Shown here one piece after another: positions 1 to 5,117 of a DNA stretch of 6,116 nucleotides. A program made the translations under genes and the position numbers. The DNA lies in the NCBI GenBank assembly GCA_030039575.1, contig JASHVH010000539.1, forward strand, positions 1 to 6,116, in the 5' to 3' direction. The notes beneath the pieces are model-generated. The model saw nothing but the letters and a program-made list of their open reading frames with translations, searched no databases and had not been told where the DNA came from. Position 1 is the first letter of the stretch. Each line of letters starts with the position of its first letter. The stretch is from Acidimicrobiales bacterium (GTDB lineage: Bacteria > Actinomycetota > Acidimicrobiia > Acidimicrobiales > Palsa-688).

Positions 1-584
1 GCCTTGCGGTCTAGCGGGCCCAGGCTGACGTATTCCGCGCCGTCGGCCAGCAACCGGTTCTTGGCGTCCAACACCAACGGCAGGCCTTGGTTGGGGCGGA
101 AGGCCAAGACCCACGCCACAGGAGAGGACGCCAACTTCTTGGGCAGTTGCCGTATGGCCGAAGCGCAACTGTTGCCCGCCCAATGAAGGTCGTCCAGGCA
201 TATGAGCAGTGGGCCCTCCCCCGCCGCATTTTGGATGAGAGCCCGGACGTCGTGCAGGAGCCAAAAAGTGTCGCCCGCCGCCGCCTGCAGCGCAGGGAGC
301 GACGTCGGGTCGAGGAGCGGCTCGTCACCATTGAAAAGAGCCTCGAGCAGTGCCTCCAGTTCGACTGTGCTACGCCCCGGTTCAGCCGTCCCGGACCCGA
401 CCCGGAACGACATCCCCGCCGCCATGCGGGCGCAACCCTCGAGCAGGGCGGTCTTGCCCAAACCGGCGCGGCCCTCGACCACGATGACTTCTCCGGTGCC
501 CGCAGCCGTCCCCGCCAGGCGGTGGTGCACCCGGGCCAGCTCCTGGTCCCTTCCCCGCAAAGGCGACGACGGCTGAGCCCTCAC
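1..584 (-). CDS. LuxR/LAL-type P-loop ATPase regulator, N-terminal part (runs off left edge)
   Basis: The first 194 codons of a larger gene read leftwards with no stop before the window edge. The protein opens with the short LRGRDQEL segment typical of AAA_16-type ATPase modules. A Walker A motif follows at about residues 38-45 (GRAGLGKT), then a Walker B motif at about 126-135 (LLICLDDLHW), and an AFRP segment near 161-164 that resembles the sensor region of this family. In large ATP-binding LuxR (LAL/MalT-like) regulators such a module is followed by a helical repeat region and a C-terminal LuxR helix-turn-helix, which would lie outside the window. An ATPase fused to an adenylate cyclase or kinase domain cannot be excluded. 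The GTG start is chosen because an in-frame TAG lies just upstream (607-609 on the complement), no other start lies between, and a GAAGGG ribosome site precedes it. It is separated from the tautomerase gene by a hairpin, so it is probably its own transcription unit. Confidence 0.85.
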   Translation of the reverse strand, partial: MRAQPSSPLRGRDQELARVHHRLAGTAAGTGEVIVVEGRAGLGKTALLEGCARMAAGMSFRVGSGTAEPGRSTVELEALLEALFNGDEPLLDPTSLPALQAAAGDTFWLLHDVRALIQNAAGEGPLLICLDDLHWAGNSCASAIRQLPKKLASSPVAWVLAFRPNQGLPLVLDAKNRLLADGAEYVSLGPLDRK

Positions 585-594
585 GGCGTCATCA

Positions 595-608
595 CCCTTC
601 AGATCCTA
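595..608 (-). promoter_or_regulatory. Ribosome site and possible -10 box for the ATPase regulator
   Basis: On the minus strand GAAGGG (595-600) lies 10 bases before the GTG at 584 and supports that start. Just upstream, TAGGAT (603-608) fits the actinobacterial TAnnnT -10 pattern, but I see no convincing -35 box at 17-18 bases. The ribosome site is fairly sure; the promoter is a guess. Confidence 0.35.
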
Positions 609-612
609 CGTC

Positions 613-647
613 CCGCAGCCGGGCTTCTCGGCCGGCCCGGTCTGCGG
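613..647 (-). terminator. Strong hairpin between tautomerase and regulator genes
   Basis: Arms CCGCAGCCGGGC (613-624) and GCCCGG-t-CTGCGG (635-647) pair over 12 bases with a single bulged T and a 10-base loop. It starts about 43 bases after the tautomerase stop codon in the direction of transcription and ends before the next start codon. There is no T-tract, which is common for actinobacterial terminators. It could instead be a structured leader of the ATPase regulator mRNA. The rest of 585-689 shows nothing else I can name. Confidence 0.45.
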
Positions 648-689
648 CAAACGCACTTCGGGCCCTGGCACGAGGGGAAATCCAGTGCT

Positions 690-1112
690 CTAACGTCCTG
701 ACAATTCTCGACGCGCCGCTTCGGCGATGTCGGCGCCGGTGTTGGCGTGACCGGCGATGCCCCATCCGCCCTCGGGTGATTCGGTGATCAGGACCCAAGT
801 ACGAGCGGCGGCGGAGGGGTCGCCGGCGGCGGCAGCGACAATTTCTGTGAGTTCTTTCACCACCCCGAGCTGTTTTTCCCGGTCGAGCACCCCGACGGGG
901 GTCAGGACCTGCACGCGTATGTAATTGCTCTGCCCGGCCACATTGGAGATCGCCGTAGGCGGCAGCTCATGTACGAACCCGGCGGTGTTGTCCCTGAACA
1001 GGGCCAGGTCGGGGACCTGTTCCCAGCGCATGACGGCGCTGGCCAAGTCGCGCGCCAATTGGTGCGGGTCGGCAAAGGTGCCTTCGCTGGCGTAGACATC
1101 GATCATGGGCAT
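690..1112 (-). CDS. Tautomerase-superfamily protein (two 4-OT-like units)
   Basis: A 140-residue cytoplasmic protein beginning Met-Pro, so removal of Met would expose the N-terminal proline that acts as catalytic base/acid in the 4-oxalocrotonate tautomerase superfamily. It is about twice the length of classical 4-OT (about 62 residues). The second half (about 65-125) reads as a complete 4-OT-like beta-alpha-beta unit: IRVQVLTP, then a helix with REKQLGVVKELTEIV, then TWVLITESPEGGWGIAG, whose WGIAG end is a family signature. This layout matches the longer trimeric members such as malonate semialdehyde decarboxylase and CaaD-like enzymes. The substrate cannot be told; keto-enol tautomerisation or hydration in aromatic or halo-acid breakdown are family possibilities. 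A GAAGGGAG ribosome site lies 5 bases upstream (1118-1125). It follows the hydrolase gene by 48 bases on the same strand, so co-transcription is likely. Confidence 0.9.
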   Translation of the reverse strand: MPMIDVYASEGTFADPHQLARDLASAVMRWEQVPDLALFRDNTAGFVHELPPTAISNVAGQSNYIRVQVLTPVGVLDREKQLGVVKELTEIVAAAAGDPSAAARTWVLITESPEGGWGIAGHANTGADIAEAARRELSGR

Positions 1113-1160
1113 GGCTGCTCCCTTCGAAGTGGATAGTGGTTGAGCACCGAGAGTTCCGTT

Positions 1161-1874
1161 TCAGGCCCCGGCCGCTGCTTTGAGGATGAGGGCGGCGGCG
1201 ACATCGGGCCGGGCGATAAAGGCGCAATGCGAGCCGTCGACCGTTTCTACTTCCGCCCCCATGCGCTTGGCCATGAACCGTTCGGCCTCCGGCGGGATGG
1301 CGTTGTCGTGGTCGGAGACCATGAACCAAGATGGCAAGGATCTCCAACCGGCGACCGTGGCCGCTTCGTTGAGGGCGGCCGCGCTGAGGGGGCGCTGGCT
1401 CACGGCCATGACGGCGGCCAGTTCCTCCGGCAGGTCGGCACAAAAGGTCTGGTGAAACTCGTCGATCTTGATGAACAGGTCCGGCCCGCCGGCGGCGCCG
1501 GGCGCATCATAAGTGGTTGCCAGCGACGCCGAGGCCAGTTGCGACGGTGGGAAGGGCTCCTGCACACTGGCGCAGCTTTCGCCCTCGTCGAGGGCGAAAG
1601 CCGACAGGAACACGAGGCCCGTCGTGTTCGGTACCGCCGCCGTGGCCTGGGAAATGACGGCCCCGCCATAGGAGTGGCCGACCAGGAGCACTGGGCCCTC
1701 GATGGTGTTGGAGTAGCGAGCCACCGCGTCAGCATCGAAAGCCAGCCCCCGCAAAGGGTTCATTGGGGCTCGCACCTCGAGGCCCTCGGATTGCAACTTG
1801 CGGATAATGCCGGCGTAACCGGACGCGTCCGCGAACGCACCGTGCACCAGGACAACCGCCGGGCGGCTGGCCAT
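1161..1874 (-). CDS. Alpha/beta-fold hydrolase (esterase-like)
   Basis: A 237-residue cytoplasmic protein with the complete alpha/beta-hydrolase set. The oxyanion-hole motif HGAF is at 11-14, the nucleophile elbow GHSYGG is at 66-71 with Ser68, the probable acid is Asp190 in SDHDNAIPPE, and His216 lies in GSHCAF. The AFALDEGES segment (92-100) matches the AFxPDEGES stretch common in the AB_hydrolase_6 type of small actinobacterial and plant-esterase-like hydrolases. No signal peptide is present. The reaction is probably hydrolysis of a carboxylic ester or a related bond; the substrate is unknown. An AAAAGGAG ribosome site (1881-1888) lies 6 bases before the ATG and makes the start firm. It is the first gene of a likely two-gene operon with the tautomerase, which may act on a product released by this enzyme (inference). 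The region coding for residues 92-100 forms a perfect hairpin. Confidence 0.92.
   Translation of the reverse strand: MASRPAVVLVHGAFADASGYAGIIRKLQSEGLEVRAPMNPLRGLAFDADAVARYSNTIEGPVLLVGHSYGGAVISQATAAVPNTTGLVFLSAFALDEGESCASVQEPFPPSQLASASLATTYDAPGAAGGPDLFIKIDEFHQTFCADLPEELAAVMAVSQRPLSAAALNEAATVAGWRSLPSWFMVSDHDNAIPPEAERFMAKRMGAEVETVDGSHCAFIARPDVAAALILKAAAGA
1575..1601. repeat. Perfect inverted repeat, 12-base arms, inside hydrolase gene
   Basis: GCTTTCGCCCTC (1575-1586) and GAGGGCGAAAGC (1590-1601) are exact reverse complements separated by three bases (GTC). The repeat spans exactly codons 92-100 of the hydrolase, with the Asp96 codon at the centre, so each codon pairs with its mirror codon. It can fold as a short-loop hairpin in RNA or single-stranded DNA. 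Confidence 0.9.
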
Positions 1875-1905
1875 CTTCGTCTCCTTTTGTCGCTAGACGG
1901 ACGTG

Positions 1906-1911
1906 CTCATA
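1906..1911 (-). promoter_or_regulatory. Possible -10 box for hydrolase-tautomerase operon
   Basis: TATGAG on the minus strand lies about 30 bases before the hydrolase start codon and resembles a -10 element. There is no good -35 match at the expected distance. The inverted repeat at 1939-1956 lies about 28 bases further upstream, where a regulator could act. Confidence 0.25.
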
Positions 1912-1938
1912 TCGTCCCAGGCGGTGACGGCGGAGCAC

Positions 1939-1956
1939 ATCACTCGCGTGAGTGAT
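1939..1956. promoter_or_regulatory. Operator-like inverted repeat in the divergent region
   Basis: ATCACTC and GAGTGAT are perfect 7-base arms around GCGT. It sits in the middle of the gap between the divergently read hydrolase and BAAT-like genes, and could serve either or both. Seven-base arms arise by chance several times in a window this size, so position is the main argument. No regulator can be assigned; it differs from the repeat in front of the MarR gene. Confidence 0.35.
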
Positions 1957-2027
1957 CCCTAGTTCCGCGGCTGACGCCTAAGACTTCCTAAACGGGTGAG
2001 CGGCTGCCGTTAGGACCGCCTCTCCTC

Positions 2028-2049
2028 CGCATAGCGTTACGCCTATGCG
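2028..2049 (+). promoter_or_regulatory. Hairpin over the start codon with a leaderless-type -10 box
   Basis: CGCATAGCGT (2028-2037) pairs with ACGC (2039-2042) and TATGCG (2044-2049) through 10 base pairs with one bulged C and a single-base loop as drawn. The right arm contains the ATG at 2045. The same stretch contains TAGCGT (2032-2037), a TAnnnT -10 match ending 7 bases before the ATG, which is the layout of leaderless transcripts. No purine-rich ribosome site precedes the ATG, and the bases before it are pyrimidine-rich, which fits leaderless initiation. As DNA the dyad could also be a repressor site covering the -10 box. Confidence 0.4.
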
Positions 2050-3457
2050 TAATACGTCCAGCGGTCGTAGCGACGCGCTACTCGTACGGGACCGGCAGGC
2101 GACGAAGCGCTGGCCTGTGCTCGCCCCGGTCGTCTTGTTGGTTGCCGGCACGGCCGGTGCACCAGCCGCATTTGCGGCTCCGAAGAGCGACTTGCGCCTT
2201 ACGGTGAGCCCGTCGGTTTCAGCCGCCGATAGCCCGCTGACTATCCGGGTGTCAGGGCTGGCGCCCGGCCAGCACGTGACACTGACGGTGACCTCGGTCG
2301 ACGCCAAGGGCGTGGAGTGGAGCGAGGCAATAAATTACATCGCCGATCGCGCCGGAGCCGTCGACCCGGCGCTGCAGGGAGGGACCGATAGAGGCGGCCC
2401 GGTCAGCCCAGACGCGATGGCGCCTGTTGACCTCATGACAAACCCGGGTATGTTCTCTACGGCTCTCAACCTTTCCGCCTGGCCCTTCGGCAGCTACAGC
2501 GGCTACGAAAACGCCTATTCGTGGGCCACTTGCCAACCCCCCGGGGCGGGTGGGCCCGGCTGTTCATGGTCGGGGTCACGGCCGTTCACCTTTACCGCTT
2601 CGAGCGGGCCGGCGCACGCGTCGGTCACAGTTGAACGCCAGCCGGCCATGCCTGTTACGGCTTCGGTGGAGACCGTCGCCGCTCACGGCTTCTACGGGGT
2701 GTTCTGGCAACCGCCCGCGGGCCAGGACAACCACATCGGGATCCTGGAGTTCGGCGGCTCGGGGGGTGGCGTCGACACCCTTTTCGGCGCGTTCCTCGCC
2801 TCCCACGGTTACCCGACCTTGGACCTGGCCTATTTCGACGCCCCTGGATTGTCTCAGGTCATCGGTGGTTTTTCCCTCGGGTATTTTGTCGAGGCTTTAC
2901 GCTGGCTGAGGGCACAGCCGGAGGTAAACCCGGGGCGCGTTTGGGTGGCCGGTTGGTCGCTTGGGAGCGAGGCCGCCCTTCAACTCGGGGTCTACGACCC
3001 AGCCCTGGTGCACGGGGTCTTGGCTCTCGAGCCCAACGACGTGCCGGCTTGTTCGTGGGACCCCGGGACCGGCTTCGCCATCTGGACCCTTGAAGGGCTG
3101 CCCCTACCTTGCACCGACCAGTCCAACCCTCTCCCCGCGGACAACCCTGAGGCCGTGATCCCAGTCGCCAAGATCCGTGGCCCGATCTTTATGGACTGCG
3201 GCGGAGCGGACGGGATATGGAACGCGTGCACATATGCCGACAACATGATGGCCCAGCTCCAGCGCGCCCACGACCACTACGCTCATGAGCTCCTCGACTA
3301 CCCGGAAGCAGGCCACGGCCTCGGCGCCCCCGTGCCGTACGACCCGGGAGTGGCTTCGCTCGAGTACTACTACGGGCTCGGGGGCCAGACCGTGCTGTCC
3401 AACCCCGTGGCGCTCGCCAGCCAGTGGGGCAAGCTCCTGGCGTTCCTCAAGCACTGA
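2045..3457 (+). CDS. Exported acyl-CoA thioesterase/BAAT-like serine hydrolase
   Basis: A 470-residue protein with a Sec-type signal peptide: basic start, hydrophobic stretch at about 24-42, probable cleavage after AFA at residue 44. Residues about 50-200 match the acyl-CoA thioester hydrolase/BAAT N-terminal beta-sandwich (SGLAPGQHVTLTV, then EWSEAINYIAD). Residues about 225-470 match the BAAT C-terminal alpha/beta-hydrolase domain. The oxyanion glycines are FGGSGGG (236-242), the nucleophile is Ser305 in GWSLGSE, the probable acid is Asp389 in GGADGIW, and His424 lies in YPEAGHGLG. Serine at the nucleophile points to hydrolysis, whereas bile-acid N-acyltransferases use cysteine. Characterised family members are intracellular; here the substrate outside the membrane is unlikely to be a CoA ester and is unknown. 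All six cysteines of the mature part fall into close pairs (163/173, 336/356, 385/395), consistent with disulfides. In-frame TGA at 1997 and the absence of other starts make the ATG at 2045 the first possible start. Confidence 0.88.
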   Translation: MRNTSSGRSDALLVRDRQATKRWPVLAPVVLLVAGTAGAPAAFAAPKSDLRLTVSPSVSAADSPLTIRVSGLAPGQHVTLTVTSVDAKGVEWSEAINYIADRAGAVDPALQGGTDRGGPVSPDAMAPVDLMTNPGMFSTALNLSAWPFGSYSGYENAYSWATCQPPGAGGPGCSWSGSRPFTFTASSGPAHASVTVERQPAMPVTASVETVAAHGFYGVFWQPPAGQDNHIGILEFGGSGGGVDTLFGAFLASHGYPTLDLAYFDAPGLSQVIGGFSLGYFVEALRWLRAQPEVNPGRVWVAGWSLGSEAALQLGVYDPALVHGVLALEPNDVPACSWDPGTGFAIWTLEGLPLPCTDQSNPLPADNPEAVIPVAKIRGPIFMDCGGADGIWNACTYADNMMAQLQRAHDHYAHELLDYPEAGHGLGAPVPYDPGVASLEYYYGLGGQTVLSNPVALASQWGKLLAFLKH

Positions 3458-3472
3458 GCCCCGGGCGAGACC

Positions 3473-3483
3473 GTTCCAGGAAC
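3473..3483. promoter_or_regulatory. Short palindrome downstream of the BAAT-like gene
   Basis: GTTCC-A-GGAAC is a perfect inverted repeat with a single central base, 15 bases after the stop codon and touching the larger repeat at 3483-3509. It may be a half of a composite operator or just chance. There is no T-tract, so a terminator role is not supported. Confidence 0.25.
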
Positions 3484-3509
3484 AGACTGTCTAGAGTGCT
3501 GACAGTCTG
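3483..3509. promoter_or_regulatory. Probable operator: inverted repeat over the MarR promoter
   Basis: CAGACTGTC (3483-3491) and GACAGTCTG (3501-3509) are exact 9-base inverted arms with a 9-base spacer. The right arm covers most of the -35 box of the promoter of the following MarR gene. MarR proteins commonly bind dyads that overlap their own promoters, so autorepression is the natural reading (inference). It could alternatively be a terminator hairpin for the upstream gene, but no T-tract follows. Confidence 0.5.
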
Positions 3510-3527
3510 GGACGCGTACCGTAGGGT
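3499..3527 (+). promoter_or_regulatory. Promoter of the MarR-family gene
   Basis: CTGACA (3499-3504, five of six matches to TTGACA), a 17-base spacer and TAGGGT (3522-3527, TAnnnT) form the best sigma-70-type promoter in the window. Transcription would start near 3534, leaving a leader of about 30 bases before the ATG at 3564. Confidence 0.5.
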
Positions 3528-3563
3528 TGTGGCGATGCCAACCCGTCAGTTCCGACATGTTCG

Positions 3564-4031
3564 ATGAGCGACCGTCTTTGGTACGAGGACGTCCCCCTGC
3601 CGCAACTGATGCGCGAGGCACGCGACGCATACCGGGCGGCGGTGCGGCAAGCGCTGGGCGGCTCCGGGTGCGACGACCTCCCACGCAACGGCGCGTTCGT
3701 GCTAGCCGGCTTGCACTACAGCGCGCCGGTCCCGGCGTTCAGCCCCCAGGCCGATGTCGTAGCGTCACTGGGGCTAAGCAAGCAAGCGGCCAGCCAACTG
3801 ATCGACACGCTGGTGCTTCGCGAATACCTCGAGCGCCGAGTGGATCCCGAGGACCGGCGGCGGATGGAAGTTCGGCTCACCGATCGCGGAAGAACCGCAG
3901 CGATCGCGATTCAGGGGGCAACAGACGCGATCGACGCGATGCTGGCGGACCTGATCAGCGCCGGCGAATTGCGCGGGTTGCGGGCCGGGCTGGCGGCGTT
4001 CAGGGAGATCCGTGAGAGGTTGGGCGACTAA
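3564..4031 (+). CDS. MarR-family winged-helix transcriptional regulator
   Basis: A 155-residue cytoplasmic protein of typical MarR length. Helices at about 10-32 and 112-153 would form the dimer interface. The winged helix-turn-helix lies at about 60-110: recognition helix SKQAASQLIDTLVLREYLE (72-90) followed by the wing DPEDRRRMEVRLTDRGR (94-110), whose DxxDRR and LTxxG pattern is diagnostic of the family. It carries a single cysteine (Cys36) in the N-terminal half, so thiol sensing is possible but unproven; ligand unknown. An in-frame TAG at 3522 limits the start, and ATG 3564 is the only reasonable choice although no clear ribosome site precedes it. The gene lies between two exported hydrolase genes on the same strand, behind its own promoter and operator-like repeat. 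It probably represses itself and perhaps a neighbour. Confidence 0.93.
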   Translation: MSDRLWYEDVPLPQLMREARDAYRAAVRQALGGSGCDDLPRNGAFVLAGLHYSAPVPAFSPQADVVASLGLSKQAASQLIDTLVLREYLERRVDPEDRRRMEVRLTDRGRTAAIAIQGATDAIDAMLADLISAGELRGLRAGLAAFREIRERLGD

Positions 4032-4085
4032 CTTCTAGGATTGCGTCGTGCTTAGGCCCATGATCCCGGCAGAGAGCACAGGCAC

Positions 4086-4105
4086 GGGTGTTGCTCGCAG
4101 CGCCC
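4086..4105 (+). terminator. Hairpin after the MarR gene
   Basis: GGGTGTTG (4086-4093) can pair with CAGCGCCC (4098-4105) over eight positions, two of them G-U, around a CTCG tetraloop. It lies about 55 bases after the MarR stop and 80 before the next start. No T-tract follows. The remainder of 4032-4186 holds no convincing promoter, although the next gene presumably has one here. Confidence 0.3.
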
Positions 4106-4174
4106 ACTCCGGGGTCGGCGCTACCGTAACCCCGACACGCGTTTTGGTGTAGAGAGCGAGGAAACTGTGCGCAC

Positions 4175-4180
4175 GGAGGT
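4175..4180 (+). promoter_or_regulatory. Ribosome site fixing the GTG start of the SGNH gene
   Basis: GGAGGT, close to the ideal anti-16S match, ends 6 bases before the GTG at 4187 and is the clearest ribosome site in the rightward block. It decides the start of the following gene. Confidence 0.8.
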
Positions 4181-4186
4181 CGTCGT

Positions 4187-5050
4187 GTGACTAATGGGAC
4201 GTTTTTACGCCGGCACCAGAGGGCGGTCCTGCGAGCGGCGCATGTGGCACGGCGCAGCGGGACGCTTGCGATTGTGGTGGCCTGTCTGGGCCTAGCAGGC
4301 GTTGCCGGCGCCCCATCTGGTGCGGTGGCCGCCCCTGTCGCCTCTGCTCGGAGCCAGGCAATGGCGGTCGCCCCCGCCGCCCCACTGCGAACCAGCTGCA
4401 AACAGGTAGCCCACCTCGGGGACTCGACTTCTGACGGCCTCGTCGAGCCCGACTTCCTGCCCGACCCCGCCCAGAGGATCCCGGCCCAGTACGCCCGGGT
4501 GGGGGTAGGCCGCTCGATCATGGAGGTGGTCGGCGCCAACTCCATTGTCGAGACCCTCCCCGGGGACGAGAACGGCTACGAGATCGCTCAGGGCTTGGTC
4601 GCCCAGGGCTACCGCGGGTGCTGGGTGATCGCCCTCGGGACCAACGACGCGGCCGACGTCTACGTCGGCTCGAGCGTCGGCCTGGCCGCCCGTATACAGC
4701 GCATGATGTCCCTGATCGGCCACGAGCCCGTGCTCTGGGTGAACGTGAAGACCTTGCTCAGCAGCGGGCCCTATGCCGAGACGAACATGCGCCTGTGGGA
4801 CAACGCGCTGCTCGCCGCTTGCCCCGAGTACCCCAATATGCGGGTGTTCAATTGGGCCCACCTCGCCAACCCGGCCTGGTTCACAACTGACGGGATCCAT
4901 TACACCTCCACCGGTTCTGCGGTGCGCGCCGCAGCGATAGCCGACGCACTGGCGACGGGCTTCCCGGCCTCGGCCGCCCGGGCGCCGCGCAAGAGCTGCG
5001 TCGTGAACTGGTCCCCGACCTGGCACCTGCCGACGACGTTCCTCCCCTAA
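4187..5050 (+). CDS. Exported SGNH/GDSL-family esterase
   Basis: A 287-residue protein with a long N-terminal export signal: basic residues to about 23, a hydrophobic core at about 25-41, and an alanine-rich cleavage zone near AVA at 46-50. A single membrane anchor is a less likely reading. The mature part is a compact SGNH hydrolase. Block I is HLGDSTSDG (76-84) with nucleophile Ser80, block III is ALGTNDAAD (149-157) with Asn153, and block V is DGIHYT (235-240) with Asp235 and His238. The CKQVAHLGDSTSDG opening resembles the SGNH domains found at the C-terminus of OafA-type O-acyltransferases, but here it stands alone. Expected role: removal or transfer of an acyl, often acetyl, group on a surface glycan or extracellular ester. 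Four cysteines of the mature part (71, 145, 212, 271) could form two disulfides. It is followed directly by a GC-rich dyad. Confidence 0.88.
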   Translation: MTNGTFLRRHQRAVLRAAHVARRSGTLAIVVACLGLAGVAGAPSGAVAAPVASARSQAMAVAPAAPLRTSCKQVAHLGDSTSDGLVEPDFLPDPAQRIPAQYARVGVGRSIMEVVGANSIVETLPGDENGYEIAQGLVAQGYRGCWVIALGTNDAADVYVGSSVGLAARIQRMMSLIGHEPVLWVNVKTLLSSGPYAETNMRLWDNALLAACPEYPNMRVFNWAHLANPAWFTTDGIHYTSTGSAVRAAAIADALATGFPASAARAPRKSCVVNWSPTWHLPTTFLP

Positions 5051-5109
5051 CTGTCGGCCGGGCCCGCACTCACTACCTCACTTGCCGTCCGGGCCCGCCG
5101 GGGCAGTTT
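5051..5109 (+). terminator. GC-rich dyad with 10-base direct repeat after the SGNH gene
   Basis: CCGGGCCCGC occurs twice in direct orientation (5058-5067 and 5089-5098, 31 bases apart). The flanks CTGTCGGCCGGGCCC (5051-5065) and GGGCCCGCCGGGGCAG (5091-5106) can form an imperfect stem with a 25-base loop, followed by TTT. It begins right after the stop codon, so a terminator is plausible, but the loop is long and the stem imperfect. The promoter of the next gene must also lie here or overlap it. Confidence 0.35.
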
Positions 5110-5117
5110 GATGGAGC

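Noticed and set aside
87..701. 204-codon open frame on the plus strand, plus a second at 202-576
   Set aside because: Antisense to the ATPase regulator with Walker motifs. Arginine- and proline-rich shadow translations with no domain.
995..1023. GAACAGG and CCTGTTC inverted arms inside the tautomerase gene
   Set aside because: Seven-base arms with a 13-base spacer are expected by chance, and the site is inside a coding region far from any promoter.
1820..1831. Perfect 12-base palindrome CGGACGCGTCCG, with a similar one GCTCCCGGGAGC at 5840-5851
   Set aside because: Both lie in coding sequence, and one or two such palindromes are expected by chance in a GC-rich window of this length.
1140..1955. 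271-codon open frame on the plus strand
   Set aside because: It lies entirely opposite the well-supported alpha/beta hydrolase, has no ribosome site, no family motif and an arginine/glycine-rich composition. It is open because of high GC and codon-registered antisense reading.
3881..3908. Repeated CGATCGCG motifs in the MarR gene, one resembling the cyanobacterial HIP1 octamer
   Set aside because: Only two copies, in coding sequence, with no iteration elsewhere in the window.
3527..4015. 162-codon frame overlapping the MarR gene on the same strand
   Set aside because: Its translation is low-complexity and arginine-rich, whereas the other frame gives a full MarR winged helix.
4292..5026. 244-codon open frame on the minus strand
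   Set aside because: Antisense to the SGNH esterase with all catalytic blocks. The translation has no recognisable motif.
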